Origin: an uncultured Prochlorococcus sp.
GTDB lineage: Bacteria; Cyanobacteriota; Cyanobacteriia; PCC-6307; Cyanobiaceae
NCBI GenBank assembly: GCA_902574425.1
Contig: CACGNA010000001.1
Coordinates: 1-64,000, forward strand
Reading direction: 5' to 3'
Length of the DNA: 64,000 nt
Part shown: positions 34,085 through 43,850 of the stretch, piece after piece
Position numbering within the stretch: the first letter of the stretch is position 1
Layout of the letters: each line of letters begins with the position of its first letter
The notes under the pieces: model-generated
The model's input: only the letters and a program-made list of their open reading frames with translations
Database searches by the model: none
What the model was told of the DNA's origin: nothing
Position numbers and translations under genes: made by a program

Positions 34085-34378
34085 TTATTTTTTTTTATTT
34101 GGCTTACGGCTAAACATTGCAAGCATTCGATCAGTAACTAGAAAACCTCCAACCACATTAAAAAGTGCAAATCCAAGAGATATTGATCCAATAATTAAAA
34201 GTGGGCTGCCGGGTTCAGATTTAATGATTGCGGTTAATGCCGCTAACATAGTAATACCTGAAATAGCATTAGCTCCGCTCATTAGAGGTGTGTGAAGAGT
34301 AGGAGGAACTTTTCCAATTAACTCGAGGCCCAATAAACTGCCAAGTAAAAGAACCCAAAGAAGACTTATAAAAGACAT
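34085..34378 (-). CDS. pntA2: NAD(P) transhydrogenase subunit alpha, membrane part
   Basis: A 97-residue protein with three predicted membrane helices (FISLLWVLLLGSLLGLELI, AISGITMLAALTAII, IIGSISLGFALFNVVGGFLV) and a TPLMSGANAISG motif typical of domain II of the alpha subunit. In cyanobacteria the alpha subunit is split into a soluble NAD-binding part and this membrane part. Confidence 0.95.
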   Translation of the reverse strand: MSFISLLWVLLLGSLLGLELIGKVPPTLHTPLMSGANAISGITMLAALTAIIKSEPGSPLLIIGSISLGFALFNVVGGFLVTDRMLAMFSRKPNKKK

Positions 34379-34390
34379 AATTTTAAAACC

Positions 34391-35521
34391 TCAATTTTCA
34401 AAAACTTTATTTTGAAGAACAACTCCTTCATCGCTTAATAAACATCCAGAAATGAGTTCATCCTCTTTATCTAATTTAATTACACCATCTTTTATAAAAG
34501 GTGTAATCAAAGATGTTAAGTTCTTAGCATAAAGTGAACTTGCATCATAAGGAACTGATGAGGGTAATTCTCCCGCTCCTATAAGTTTTATTCCATCTTT
34601 GATAATAGTTTCATTTGATTTTGTTCCTTCACAATTACCTCCCTGAGAAACTGCTAAATCAATCACCACTGCACCAGGCCTCATTTTTTTAATCATGGGA
34701 GAGTCTATTAAAACAGGAGCCTTTTTACCTAGAACTTGTGCAGTACATATAGCAACATCAGCTTCAGATAAATATTTAGTTAAAGTTGCCTTCTGTTTTG
34801 AAAGGAATTCAGGTGTTACAGCTTTTGCATAACCTCCTGACTCTCCTGGTTTTTCGTCCACTTCAGGAAGTTCTATAAATCTTGCTCCTAAGGACTCTAC
34901 TTGTTCTTTAACCGCAGGTCTAATATCAGATACAAATACTATTGCACCAAGTCTTTTTGCTGTCGCAACTGCCTGCAATCCTGCAACGCCTCCACCAAGA
35001 ACTACTACTTTGGCAGGTTGGACAGTGCCTGCCGCAGTCATAAGCATTGGGAAATATCTATCTAACTCACTTGCAGCTAAAAGAACTGCTTTATAGCCAG
35101 CGATATTGGCCTGTGAAGAAAGAACATCAGAAGATTGAGCTCTACTAATCCTCGGAAGCAACTCTAGTGATAAAGCTGAAATCTTATTACTATTTATAAT
35201 CTTGAGCAGCTCCTTATTACCATATGGGTTAAGGAGACCAAGAAGAACAGCTCCCTTTTTTAATTTAGTTAAATTATTCTCTGATGGAGTTTGAACACAA
35301 AATATTAAGTCCGCTTCACCCCAAATTTTTTGATCTAAGCTACTTATTATTGTTCCGCCGGATTCTTCATATAATAAGTCACTAAATCCTGATAATTTTC
35401 CTGCTGAACTTTCAATATAAACATCACATCCAAGGCTTTTTAATTTCTTTACTGCTTCTGGTGTAGCTGAAACTCTCCTTTCACCAGAGCATGTTTCGGA
35501 AGGAATAAGTATCTTTGTCAA
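34391..35521 (-). CDS. pntA1: NAD(P) transhydrogenase subunit alpha, NAD-binding part
   Basis: A 376-residue soluble domain I. ERRVSATPEAVKKLKSLGCD at the N-terminus, RAQSSDVLSSQANIAGYKAV (substrate loop), VVLGGGVAGLQAVATAKRLGA (Rossmann loop) and RPGAVVIDLAVSQGGNCEG are all typical of PntA and alanine dehydrogenase-like folds. First gene of the operon, 12 bases before pntA2. The region 35522-35648 upstream is divergent to the next gene and probably holds both promoters. Confidence 0.96.
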   Translation of the reverse strand: MTKILIPSETCSGERRVSATPEAVKKLKSLGCDVYIESSAGKLSGFSDLLYEESGGTIISSLDQKIWGEADLIFCVQTPSENNLTKLKKGAVLLGLLNPYGNKELLKIINSNKISALSLELLPRISRAQSSDVLSSQANIAGYKAVLLAASELDRYFPMLMTAAGTVQPAKVVVLGGGVAGLQAVATAKRLGAIVFVSDIRPAVKEQVESLGARFIELPEVDEKPGESGGYAKAVTPEFLSKQKATLTKYLSEADVAICTAQVLGKKAPVLIDSPMIKKMRPGAVVIDLAVSQGGNCEGTKSNETIIKDGIKLIGAGELPSSVPYDASSLYAKNLTSLITPFIKDGVIKLDKEDELISGCLLSDEGVVLQNKVFEN

Positions 35522-35648
35522 TTTATTTATTTTTTTAACATACTAAATATAAATTGAAGAAAGTCAAAAGTCTTGGATTTTTGTTAAAAATATATTTTCT
35601 TTTCTACAAAAAATAGCTATCTAGAATATATAGGTACTAAATAATCCA

Positions 35649-36227
35649 ATGAGCATAAAAGCAATCGAATGTCCTGACGGAGTATGTCACAGCCATCATG
35701 GTGGTCATGCTGTTCCAAGGCAAGCTATGCAGAAAAATCTGGAAAAGCATGGTAAAGACTGGTGCGAGAAATTAGCAGAGAGAATTTATGAAATGTCAGT
35801 TGATACTTATTCACAGACAGTTATGCCCAGTCTCCACTCGGCAGGTTGGCAAAGAAGACATTTAGATTGGGAATTTAAGCTAGCAGAAAATGATTCTGAA
35901 CCTGATGAAGCTCTTGTTGAAGGAATTATCAATGCCACAGAAAGCTTTCTAAGGAGTAGCGAGGTGCATCGATTATTTATTCAGGAATTAGTCCAGGGCA
36001 CATTTGAGGAAGCAAATGACAAAAAAATAATTTCTAAAGCAATAAAATCTATCATTGAAGAAGAAATTGTTAGTTCACTAAGGGAAAAGAAAGAAACTCT
36101 TTTAAAGAAAATATCCGCAAAATTAATTTCAGAAGAAAAAGTTAGCGAGGAACTTGCAATAAATTCAGCTAAAGAGGGTTTTGAGGAAGTTGAAAGGCTA
36201 CTTGCTAATCATAGCGAGGCAGTTTAA
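35649..36227 (+). CDS. Conserved cyanobacterial protein of unknown function
   Basis: A 192-residue protein with a His/Cys-rich N-terminus (CPDGVCHSHHGGHAVPRQAM), possibly metal-binding, then an all-helical body (ESFLRSSEVHRLFIQELVQG…) with no enzyme motif. Divergent from the pnt operon. I recognise it as a conserved hypothetical only. Confidence 0.7.
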   Translation: MSIKAIECPDGVCHSHHGGHAVPRQAMQKNLEKHGKDWCEKLAERIYEMSVDTYSQTVMPSLHSAGWQRRHLDWEFKLAENDSEPDEALVEGIINATESFLRSSEVHRLFIQELVQGTFEEANDKKIISKAIKSIIEEEIVSSLREKKETLLKKISAKLISEEKVSEELAINSAKEGFEEVERLLANHSEAV

Positions 36228-36382
36228 TCCTATTTTCTTTATACTTTCTTTATAATCTTGCCAAAAATTAGCTCAAATATAAATTAAAGATTAAATTATT
36301 GTTTGGAAGTACAAAGTTGTAACTTATTAGACATTAAATCCATTCCTTCATGTGTTTATCTATATACAACTTTTAAGTTTCA

Positions 36383-36607
36383 ATGGACAATTTCATTAGA
36401 AAAAGGATCGATATCGCAACCTGTTGGGCTACCAACAGAATTTCTGCAATGGATACTCTAGAAAGATATGAAGACAGTTATGCAATCGCTGAAGAATTTA
36501 GAGAGTGGATATTACATATTGGAGAAAAGAACGAAAATTTAAAAGATTCTGTTTTAAACTTACCAAAAGAATTAAAACAATTATTAGATCAAAAAGTAAA
36601 CGATTAA
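36383..36607 (+). CDS. Small conserved hypothetical protein
   Basis: A 74-residue helical protein (MDNFIRKRIDIATCWATNRI…), soluble, with one Cys and an amphipathic C-terminal helix. It stands between two plus-strand genes with gaps of 155 and 79 bases. No motif recognised. Confidence 0.6.
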   Translation: MDNFIRKRIDIATCWATNRISAMDTLERYEDSYAIAEEFREWILHIGEKNENLKDSVLNLPKELKQLLDQKVND

Positions 36608-36686
36608 ATAATAAATCGATCGAGTGAAATCCGACCTACATTATTGGGGTTTGTTTATTATTATTAGTAGTGAAATTAGCAAATAA

Positions 36687-38063
36687 ATGGAAAATAAAGA
36701 AAAAATTTCAAATGTAGAAAATGTTGTAATTATAGGTTCAGGCCCTGCAGGTTATACAGCTGCAATATATGCAGCAAGAGCAAATCTTCAACCTTTACTC
36801 GTAACAGGATTTAATTCTGGTGGAATTCCTGGCGGACAATTAATGACTACAACATTTGTTGAAAATTATCCAGGTTTCCCTGATGGAGTACTAGGTCCTG
36901 AATTAATGGATCTAATGAAGGCTCAAGCAGAAAGGTGGGGTACTAATTTATACGAAAGTGATGTTGTCTCAATTAATACTGATTTACATCCCTTTGAATT
37001 AAAAACTTTAGAAGGGACTATAAAAACTAACTCAATTATTATTGCTACTGGAGCAAGTGCAAATAGATTAGGAGTGATAAATGAAGATAAATTCTGGAGT
37101 AAGGGAATAAGTGCTTGTGCAATTTGTGATGGAGCTACCCCACAATTCAGAGATGAAGAATTAGCTGTGATAGGAGGAGGGGACTCTGCATGTGAAGAAG
37201 CAGCATACCTCACAAAGTATGGCAGCAAAGTACATTTGATTGTTAGATCAGAAAAGTTAAGGGCTAGCGCAGCAATGGTTGACAGAGTAAAAGCTAATCC
37301 AAAGATAGAAATCCACTGGAACACAAAAGTAGATAAAGCTAATGGTTCTGAATGGCTTGAGAAAATAGAAACTAATCACTCTCAAGAAGGTAAGGGGGAA
37401 ATCAATATAAAGGGTCTTTTTTACGCGATAGGGCACACGCCAAATACAAAGTTCTTAGGCAACAAAATTGATTTAGATAATAAAGGATATATTGCTTGCA
37501 AGTCAGGACGACCAGAGACATCTATTGAAGGCATTTTCGCAGCAGGTGACGTTGTTGATTCAGAGTGGAGACAAGGAGTTACCGCTGCAGGAACAGGATG
37601 CATGGCAGCATTAGCTACTGAAAGGTGGCTAGCCGAAAAAAACTTAGCAAAAACTATAGTCAGAGAAACACCTGAACCAGAAAAAAAACTAAATTCATCA
37701 GATTTTAATGAAGAGGAAGTTAATCAAGCGACCTTCGATTCAAATTCAGAATGGCAAAAAGGTAGTTATGCATTAAGAAAACTTTATCACGAGAGTAAAA
37801 AACCTATCTTAGTTATTTTTAGTTCCCCAAGCTGCGGGCCATGTCATGTTTTAAAACCTCAGTTAAAAAGAATAATCAAAGAACTAGATGGTGCTGTGCT
37901 CGGCGTAGAAATAGATATTGATAAAGATCAAGATATTGCAAAACAAGCTGGTATTAACGGAACACCAACAGTTCAACTTTTTAAAGAAAAATTATTAAAA
38001 AAACAATGGCAAGGTGTTAAACAAAGAAGTGAGTTTAAAGAAGCGATAAAAAATCTTATCTAA
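36687..38063 (+). CDS. trxB: Thioredoxin reductase fused to a thioredoxin domain (NTRC-like)
   Basis: A 458-residue fusion. Residues 1-about 330 are NADPH-thioredoxin reductase: FAD loop IGSGPAGYTAAIYAARA, redox pair CAIC (Cys144, Cys147), NADPH loop IGGGDSACEEAAYL and the C-terminal FAD motif EGIFAAGDVVD. Residues of about 350-458 are a thioredoxin domain whose active site is SCGPC (Cys383, Cys386) rather than WCGPC, with the cis-Pro segment GTPTVQLF. In chloroplasts and cyanobacteria NTRC reduces 2-Cys peroxiredoxin with NADPH. It converges with infA, 9 bases apart. Confidence 0.95.
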   Translation: MENKEKISNVENVVIIGSGPAGYTAAIYAARANLQPLLVTGFNSGGIPGGQLMTTTFVENYPGFPDGVLGPELMDLMKAQAERWGTNLYESDVVSINTDLHPFELKTLEGTIKTNSIIIATGASANRLGVINEDKFWSKGISACAICDGATPQFRDEELAVIGGGDSACEEAAYLTKYGSKVHLIVRSEKLRASAAMVDRVKANPKIEIHWNTKVDKANGSEWLEKIETNHSQEGKGEINIKGLFYAIGHTPNTKFLGNKIDLDNKGYIACKSGRPETSIEGIFAAGDVVDSEWRQGVTAAGTGCMAALATERWLAEKNLAKTIVRETPEPEKKLNSSDFNEEEVNQATFDSNSEWQKGSYALRKLYHESKKPILVIFSSPSCGPCHVLKPQLKRIIKELDGAVLGVEIDIDKDQDIAKQAGINGTPTVQLFKEKLLKKQWQGVKQRSEFKEAIKNLI

Positions 38064-38072
38064 AATAAATTT

Positions 38073-38342
38073 TTACTTATTATTCCTCTTAGGATTATTT
38101 TTATTAGTTGTAGGTCTTGCACCACCTCCTGCATTCCTTTCTCGATAAGTTATCCTCCCTCTTGAAAGATCATAAGGACTTATCTCAACTAAAACTTTGT
38201 CTCCAGCTAATAATTTAATTCTAAATTTAGTTAATTTACCTGCAGCTCTGCACAAACATTGATGACCTTCAGGTTGCTCTAAAGTAACCAAATAAAAACC
38301 ATTTCCCTGTTCTTTTTCTATTACACCTGAAGTTTCAATCAT
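38073..38342 (-). CDS. infA: Translation initiation factor IF-1
   Basis: An 89-residue OB-fold protein with SGVIEKEQGNGFYLVTLE, HQCLCRAAGKLTKFRIKLL and GDKVLVEISPYDLSRGRITY, all IF-1 landmarks. It occupies the ribosomal A site during initiation. The C-terminus has an extension rich in Gly, Asn and Lys compared with the usual 72 residues, as in other picocyanobacteria. Confidence 0.95.
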   Translation of the reverse strand: MIETSGVIEKEQGNGFYLVTLEQPEGHQCLCRAAGKLTKFRIKLLAGDKVLVEISPYDLSRGRITYRERNAGGGARPTTNKNNPKRNNK

Positions 38343-38435
38343 TAAATAATTATTTTCTTAATTTATTTTATCAGAAAAAGATTAGCCAAAATTGATTCAA
38401 TAAAAATTACTCAATTAAAAAAAAAGGAATTTAAA

Positions 38436-38648
38436 TTAAATTGAAAATTTTATTTCATTAATTATTTGAAGTTGACCATAGTAAAAATTAGCTTTAGCAA
38501 TTTTCTCAGAATCTTTTAATTGATCAAAAAACACAAAGCCAAGGGTTTCCCATAAAGAAGAACCACAGACGTTATCCAATTCATTTTTTGCTTCTTTTGC
38601 AAAATTATCTAGTTTTCGTTCAAGATTTTTAGATTTAGAAACTGACAT
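38436..38648 (-). CDS. Small conserved hypothetical protein
   Basis: A 70-residue helical protein (MSVSKSKNLERKLDNFAKEA…ANFYYGQLQIINEIKFSI) with one Cys and no known motif. It lies between infA and ycf39 on the minus strand; a palindromic AT-rich stretch (TATAGT…ACTATA) sits immediately upstream of its start. Confidence 0.6.
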   Translation of the reverse strand: MSVSKSKNLERKLDNFAKEAKNELDNVCGSSLWETLGFVFFDQLKDSEKIAKANFYYGQLQIINEIKFSI

Positions 38649-38701
38649 AATAGCTTATAATTTATAGTACAAATATACTATATAAATCTATAAGTGCAAT
38701 A

Positions 38702-39664
38702 TTAAAAGGGTAATCTCTTTTTTTCCTCAATATTTAGATCTGCTTCCATTTCTCTTAATCTTTTAAGTATTTGTTGGTAGTAATCCTGGATATAACTCTC
38801 TAGTGATGTCATATCTTCTTTTTTAAGATCCAATATTTCGTAGGTTTTACTCATATCAGCATCTAATGATTCTCCACTACTGGTTACTTCAGCAAATGCC
38901 AATCTTTCAGCAACATTCAAAGAATCCTGGAAAAAAGATACAACTTTTTGCGTGATGGTGATAAGAAAAGGTGAAACCCTAAATATCTTTGCTTTTTTTT
39001 CACTAAATTTCTCACACAAGGATATGACTTCATCAGAGTCCCAAGCGGAGGGGCCAACTAATGGTAATGAAGTTCTATACGTTTTTGGATTATTTACTGA
39101 CGCAACAATAACTTTTGCCATATCTTGCGTATTCATATAAGCAATTTTTGTTGGATTCCCACTAATCCATACTGCTTGACTATCTAATATTGGGATAGCA
39201 AATTGACCTATAACTCCTTGCATAAAAGCTGCACATTTGAAAATTGTATATTCTAGATCAGATTTCTCAAGAAGTTTTTCCGTGCAAAACTTAATATCCA
39301 TTAAGGGAACATTCCTAAATTTCTCTGTTAGTAGTATTGAGAGGAATATTACCCTTTTTACATTTAAAGATTCACAAGCATTGAATAAGTTAAGTTTTCC
39401 ATCCCAATCTATTGCATAAATACTTTTAGGATCATCAGGTCTACTAGTTGCTGCATCAATAACTACTTCAATATCTTGCAATGCATACTCAATATCGGAA
39501 GAATTTAATAAATTACCTTTTGTTAGTTCACAACCCCACTCTTGAAGAAAAGAAGCTTTTTTTGGGCTTCTAACAAGGCATCTCACTTCATTTCCTTCTT
39601 CTATAGCTTGCTTTGCTATTTGCCTTCCAAGAGTTCCTGTTGCTCCTACTAAAAGAATCTTCAT
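38702..39664 (-). CDS. ycf39: Ycf39-like NmrA-type protein, PSII assembly factor
   Basis: A 320-residue atypical short-chain dehydrogenase fold with LLVGATGTLGRQIAKQAIEE as the dinucleotide-binding loop, VRCLVRSPKKASFLQEWGCE and VIDAATSRPDDPKSIYAIDW. Ycf39 works with Hlip proteins in delivering chlorophyll to newly made D1, so it links functionally to the hli cluster and to psbD in this window. Co-oriented with petM, whose stop is 57 bases upstream. Confidence 0.9.
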   Translation of the reverse strand: MKILLVGATGTLGRQIAKQAIEEGNEVRCLVRSPKKASFLQEWGCELTKGNLLNSSDIEYALQDIEVVIDAATSRPDDPKSIYAIDWDGKLNLFNACESLNVKRVIFLSILLTEKFRNVPLMDIKFCTEKLLEKSDLEYTIFKCAAFMQGVIGQFAIPILDSQAVWISGNPTKIAYMNTQDMAKVIVASVNNPKTYRTSLPLVGPSAWDSDEVISLCEKFSEKKAKIFRVSPFLITITQKVVSFFQDSLNVAERLAFAEVTSSGESLDADMSKTYEILDLKKEDMTSLESYIQDYYQQILKRLREMEADLNIEEKKRLPF

Positions 39665-39721
39665 ATTTAAGATTTACTTAACCTGTAGACCTTAACTCAC
39701 TTTGTTATGTATTCGTGAGAA

Positions 39722-39820
39722 TTAATCTCCCTGAAACTTTAATAATAAAGCACCACCAACCAATCCTATTGGTATCAATATCCAAAAAACTGCCGCAATA
39801 CTAAAAATCTCTTGAGCCAT
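39722..39820 (-). CDS. petM: Cytochrome b6-f complex subunit PetM
   Basis: A 32-residue single-helix protein: [20 protein letters not shown] then [12 protein letters not shown]. This matches PetM closely in length, the helix sequence and the KxQGD end. It stabilises the b6-f complex periphery. Too short for default gene callers. Lies 57 bases upstream of ycf39 in the same direction. Confidence 0.93.
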   Translation of the reverse strand: MAQEIFSIAAVFWILIPIGLVGGALLLKFQGD

Positions 39821-39912
39821 AGTAAAATTTAATGATTACTATAATTTACATTCAATATACATTTATTTGTTAAAAAAGTAGATAATGCAAATAACTTGAA
39901 AATTTTGAATAT

Positions 39913-40857
39913 ATGAATACCGATTTTAAAGAAGAAAATATTAACAAACCTTATTACTGGAATTGGAATGGTTTTAAGATTTGTTGGAGTGTTACAGGCG
40001 AAGACAATAAAATTCCAATTATCTTCCTCCATGGATTTGGTGCTAGTCGAAAACATTGGAGAAATAATTTAGAGTATTTTGCAAGAAGGAATTGTGCCTC
40101 CTATTCTTTGGATTTAATAGGATTTGGAGATTCAGATCAACCTGGGATAAAAGAAATTGGAAGATTAAATAATGAGATTTGGGGTAATCAAGTTAAAGAC
40201 TTTATTGCACAGGTTATAAGACCAAAGAATTCTGGGAAAGTCATTCTTATTGGCAATTCCCTTGGAGCATTAGTAGCTTTAACCTGCGCTGTTTCATTAG
40301 AAGACCAAATTGCAACAGTTATTGCATCACCTCTTCCAGATCAATTTCAGGAAAACAAAAAGGAAATAACAATTAACCCATTATTTAAAAAATTTAAAGA
40401 TCTATTCATAGCAATATTTTTTATATTGCTTCCTTTAGAGATTATTTTATTTTTTATAACCAAATTAGGGGTTATTAAACTAGCTCTTAATTCTGCCTAT
40501 TTTAAAAAAGATAATATTGATCGCGAACTAATAGATATAGTAAAAAGGCCAGTTCTAAGGAAAACTTCAGCTAGATCACTAAGAGCAATGTGTATTGGAA
40601 TGTCTTCAAGAGATCAAAAGTTACAAGCCTCTTACCTTTTAACAAAACTTAGAGCTTCAAAAAAAGTTCCTTTTTTATTAATTTGGGGAGATAAAGATAA
40701 TTTCATACCTTTGTTTCTTGGTAAAAAGATTGCAAATTTACATAGATGGGTAGAATTAAAAATAGTACCCAATTTAGGCCATTGTATACATGATGAAGAT
40801 CCTTCAGTATTCAATAGAATCTCTTATGAATGGATTAAAGATTTAAAAACCTTTTAA
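39913..40857 (+). CDS. Alpha/beta hydrolase
   Basis: A 314-residue protein with oxyanion motif FLHGFGASRKHWRNN, nucleophile elbow GNSLGALVAL (Ser), acid WGDKDNFIP (Asp) and base LGHCIHDEDP (His). A hydrophobic cap insertion (residues about 155-185) suggests membrane association or a lipophilic substrate. It is followed by ilvH after 3 bases, so they share a transcript, without an obvious pathway link. Confidence 0.85.
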   Translation: MNTDFKEENINKPYYWNWNGFKICWSVTGEDNKIPIIFLHGFGASRKHWRNNLEYFARRNCASYSLDLIGFGDSDQPGIKEIGRLNNEIWGNQVKDFIAQVIRPKNSGKVILIGNSLGALVALTCAVSLEDQIATVIASPLPDQFQENKKEITINPLFKKFKDLFIAIFFILLPLEIILFFITKLGVIKLALNSAYFKKDNIDRELIDIVKRPVLRKTSARSLRAMCIGMSSRDQKLQASYLLTKLRASKKVPFLLIWGDKDNFIPLFLGKKIANLHRWVELKIVPNLGHCIHDEDPSVFNRISYEWIKDLKTF

Positions 40858-40860
40858 AAT

Positions 40861-41385
40861 ATGAAACATACATTATCAGTTCTTGTAGAAGACGAATCTG
40901 GAGCATTGAGTAGAATCTCAGGTCTCTTTGCTAGAAGGGGATTCAACATATATAGCCTCGCAGTAGGTCCTGCAGAATCCAAAGGGATTTCAAGGTTAAC
41001 AATGGTAGTAGAAGGAGATGATGAAACTCTTCAACAAATGACGAAACAACTTAATAAGTTATTTAATGTTTTAGGAGTTGTTGATTTTACTAATCTCGCA
41101 GCTGTTGAGAGGGAATTAATGTTACTAAAAGTTTCCTCTAAAGAAGATACCAGAAGCAACATTTTAGATTTAGTTCAGATTTTCCGTGCAAAAGTTGTTG
41201 ACGTCTCAGATATGGCCTTAACTCTCGAAGTGGTTGGAGATCCTGGGAAGTTAGTTGCTTTAGAGAAATTACTAGAACCTTACGGCATTCTTGAAATAGC
41301 AAGAACTGGCAAGGTAGCTCTAAAACGCTCTTCAGGAGTTAATACAGAAATGTTAAAAATCAACAAATATTCTCTAGAAATTTAA
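40861..41385 (+). CDS. ilvH: Acetolactate synthase small subunit
   Basis: A 174-residue regulatory subunit: N-terminal ACT domain ([37 protein letters not shown]) and the C-terminal domain with LMLLKVSS and [13 protein letters not shown]. It binds the catalytic subunit in branched-chain amino-acid synthesis and confers valine feedback inhibition. Its last 4 bases overlap the convergent cyclophilin gene. Confidence 0.96.
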   Translation: MKHTLSVLVEDESGALSRISGLFARRGFNIYSLAVGPAESKGISRLTMVVEGDDETLQQMTKQLNKLFNVLGVVDFTNLAAVERELMLLKVSSKEDTRSNILDLVQIFRAKVVDVSDMALTLEVVGDPGKLVALEKLLEPYGILEIARTGKVALKRSSGVNTEMLKINKYSLEI

Positions 41386-41987
41386 TTAGATATCTGGACT
41401 CCCTTGATAAAGTCTTCTTTCTTAATTCTTTCAAGTACATCTATTCCTTTTATGATTTTTCCAAAAATTGCATATCTTCCGTCTAGTTCTGGAATCTTAT
41501 TAGTTACAAAAAAAAATTCAGTAGAGGAAGACTTATTCTTACCGCTCTTAACCATAGCGATTGAACCATTCTCAAAAGTATTAATTAAATTTTTAGTTTC
41601 ATACGGGTTTTTTATTTGATAGTTATATCTTGGCTTAATTTCTCCTTTAAATTTTATTTCTAAAGGTATTGAAAGACTTGTCTTATTTAAGATTTGATTT
41701 CTTTCAGCATAAAATTGATTTCCTGGATTAATACCACCGTGAATAAACTTTATTTGGGGATAATTTATTATTTTATAAAATTTTTGATTTCTATAAATAT
41801 TATTATCTATATTTTCTAGAAAGTTAGATACAGTAACTGGGTTATCTTTACCAAATAATTTAACCTCAATATCACCTTTTGAAGTTTTAAAGTGAATTAT
41901 TTTATTATCTTGTGTACAACTAAATTTGAGTTTTTGACAATAATAATTTGAATCGATTTCATTATTAAAATTACAAGCTGTCGCCAA
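41382..41987 (-). CDS. Cyclophilin-type peptidyl-prolyl cis-trans isomerase
   Basis: A 201-residue protein with an N-terminal part that looks like a lipoprotein or signal region ([12 protein letters not shown]; a longer hydrophobic leader is encoded upstream but interrupted for lack of a good start). The cyclophilin core includes [49 protein letters not shown] and [19 protein letters not shown]. The catalytic Arg normally in the F-R-x-I segment reads [10 protein letters not shown], so activity may be weak. Confidence 0.85.
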   Translation of the reverse strand: MATACNFNNEIDSNYYCQKLKFSCTQDNKIIHFKTSKGDIEVKLFGKDNPVTVSNFLENIDNNIYRNQKFYKIINYPQIKFIHGGINPGNQFYAERNQILNKTSLSIPLEIKFKGEIKPRYNYQIKNPYETKNLINTFENGSIAMVKSGKNKSSSTEFFFVTNKIPELDGRYAIFGKIIKGIDVLERIKKEDFIKGVQISN

Positions 41988-42034
41988 AAATAAAACCTTA
42001 ATTAAAGATATTGCTTTTAAAAAATTATTTTTTT

Positions 42035-42592
42035 TTATTTTAAACCCTCCAAATTAACATTTAAAAATTTGGCTAGCCTAGCGCCTTCTTCTTCAACTTG
42101 AAGAAGTGGTTTAAGTTCACCTGCTCCGCTAAGAGGAAGAGGTTTTTTTCTACCTTTGAGTACCAAAGCAATCCTTCTTCTAGGATTGAATCCCTCACTA
42201 ATATCCAACTTAACTGATTTAATTTCATCGAAATTCAATTTAACTTCAATATCTTTAAATAAGCCTTTTCTTTTTATTTCTACAGATTTTGATGATTTAT
42301 CAAAAGAATTAATGCCTGAACCAAAGTTAATATAAACCAAATACCATAAATAAAAATTTAATAGATTAGCTATCACGCCATAGGCTCCCATTATTATTCC
42401 TTGAGGTATAAACAATAAAGTTGAAGGGCTTCCTAAGGGTAATAAATCCCTTCCTATGTAGCTAGATATTGAGGCCAAAAGGAAACCAATACCGCCAATC
42501 GTAAGCATTCCACCGATAATGTAATTCGAAATTTTTCTTGATCCGCCAATTTTTTGTTCGATTTTATCGAAAGATGTGAGTTCTGAATTCAT
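42035..42592 (-). CDS. ycf4: Photosystem I assembly protein Ycf4
   Basis: A 185-residue thylakoid protein with two membrane helices in the first 100 residues (NYIIGGMLTIGGIGFLLASI and the PQGIIMGAYGVIANLLNFYL segment) and a soluble C-terminal domain. SYIGRDLLPLGSPSTLLFIP is a Ycf4 hallmark. It is a scaffold for photosystem I assembly. Divergent from psbD. Confidence 0.93.
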   Translation of the reverse strand: MNSELTSFDKIEQKIGGSRKISNYIIGGMLTIGGIGFLLASISSYIGRDLLPLGSPSTLLFIPQGIIMGAYGVIANLLNFYLWYLVYINFGSGINSFDKSSKSVEIKRKGLFKDIEVKLNFDEIKSVKLDISEGFNPRRRIALVLKGRKKPLPLSGAGELKPLLQVEEEGARLAKFLNVNLEGLK

Positions 42593-42773
42593 TTTTATCT
42601 TTTTTTAGAGCGTAATTCAGATAATTTAACAAACTAAGGGAGTATTCTTACCTAATTTTTAATAAAAAAGTCAGGAAAGCTTTACAAGGCATTTCAGATA
42701 TACATATATTTCCCCACATTACTCTCAATCTTTGTTAAAGTCACTCCGTATCCCGAAGCTAAAAACGATTCTC

Positions 42774-43850
42774 ATGACGATCGCAGTTGGTAGCGCCCCA
42801 CAAAGAGGATGGTTTGATGTCCTCGATGATTGGTTGAAGCGCGACCGCTTTGTATTTATTGGTTGGTCCGGACTACTTCTACTTCCTTGCGCATATCTTG
42901 CAATAGGAGGGTGGTTCGTCGGAACAACATTTGTTACCTCTTGGTACACACACGGAGTTGCAAGTTCATACCTTGAAGGTTGTAACTTCCTAACAGCAGC
43001 TGTAAGTACCCCTGGAGATGCCATGGGTCACAGTCTTCTATTATTATGGGGTCCAGAAGCCCAAGGTAGTTTTGTTAGATGGCTACAACTTGGTGGTCTT
43101 TGGAACTTCGTAGCATTACATGGAGTATTTGGCCTTATTGGTTTTATGCTTCGTCAGTTTGAAATTGCTGGCCTTGTTGGAATTAGACCATACAACGCTT
43201 TAGCTTTCTCAGCAGTAATTGCAGTATTCACAAGTATTTTCCTTATTTACCCTTTAGGACAGCATAGTTGGTTCTTCGCACCTTCATTCGGTGTTGCAGC
43301 AATCTTCCGTTATATCCTGTTCATTCAAGGTTTTCATAATATCACTCTTAATCCTTTCCATATGATGGGAGTAGCTGGGATTCTTGGAGGTGCTCTACTT
43401 TGCGCTATTCATGGAGCTACAGTACAAAACACATTGTATGAAGATACAAGTATCTACACAGATGGCAAGGTTCAAAGTTCAACATTTAGAGCTTTTGACC
43501 CAACACAAGAAGAAGAAACCTATTCAATGATTACAGCGAATAGATTCTGGAGTCAAATCTTTGGTATTGCTTTCTCTAACAAGCGTTTCTTACACTTCTT
43601 GATGCTATTTGTACCTGTTATGGGTATGTGGACATCTTCAATTGGTATTGTCGGCTTAGCACTAAACTTGAGAGCTTATGATTTTGTAAGCCAAGAGATC
43701 CGTGCAGCAGAAGATCCAGAATTTGAAACTTTCTATACAAAAAATATACTTTTGAACGAAGGTATGCGAGCATGGATGTCTTCTGTGGATCAACCACACG
43801 AAAATTTTGTATTCCCTGAGGAGGTTCTTCCACGTGGAAACGCCCTTTAA
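42774..43850 (+). CDS. psbD: Photosystem II D2 reaction-centre protein
   Basis: A 358-residue D2 protein beginning [20 protein letters not shown], with five membrane helices. Conserved ligands are visible: [20 protein letters not shown], the [13 protein letters not shown] loop, and [12 protein letters not shown] near the iron-quinone site. The first ATG of the family, at 42774, fixes the start; an upstream TTG-initiated extension is not real. psbC starts within its last 17 bases. GC content is higher than its neighbours, as usual for highly expressed photosynthesis genes. Confidence 0.98.
   Translation: MTIAVGSAPQRGWFDVLDDWLKRDRFVFIGWSGLLLLPCAYLAIGGWFVGTTFVTSWYTHGVASSYLEGCNFLTAAVSTPGDAMGHSLLLLWGPEAQGSFVRWLQLGGLWNFVALHGVFGLIGFMLRQFEIAGLVGIRPYNALAFSAVIAVFTSIFLIYPLGQHSWFFAPSFGVAAIFRYILFIQGFHNITLNPFHMMGVAGILGGALLCAIHGATVQNTLYEDTSIYTDGKVQSSTFRAFDPTQEEETYSMITANRFWSQIFGIAFSNKRFLHFLMLFVPVMGMWTSSIGIVGLALNLRAYDFVSQEIRAAEDPEFETFYTKNILLNEGMRAWMSSVDQPHENFVFPEEVLPRGNAL

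Noticed and set aside
42732-42773. Upstream extension of psbD from TTG
   Set aside because: D2 starts MTIAVG at 42774; the extension has no family support.
43807-43833. Upstream ATG for psbC
   Set aside because: CP43 begins at the GTG at 43834, preceded by GAGGAGG; the upstream codons belong to psbD.
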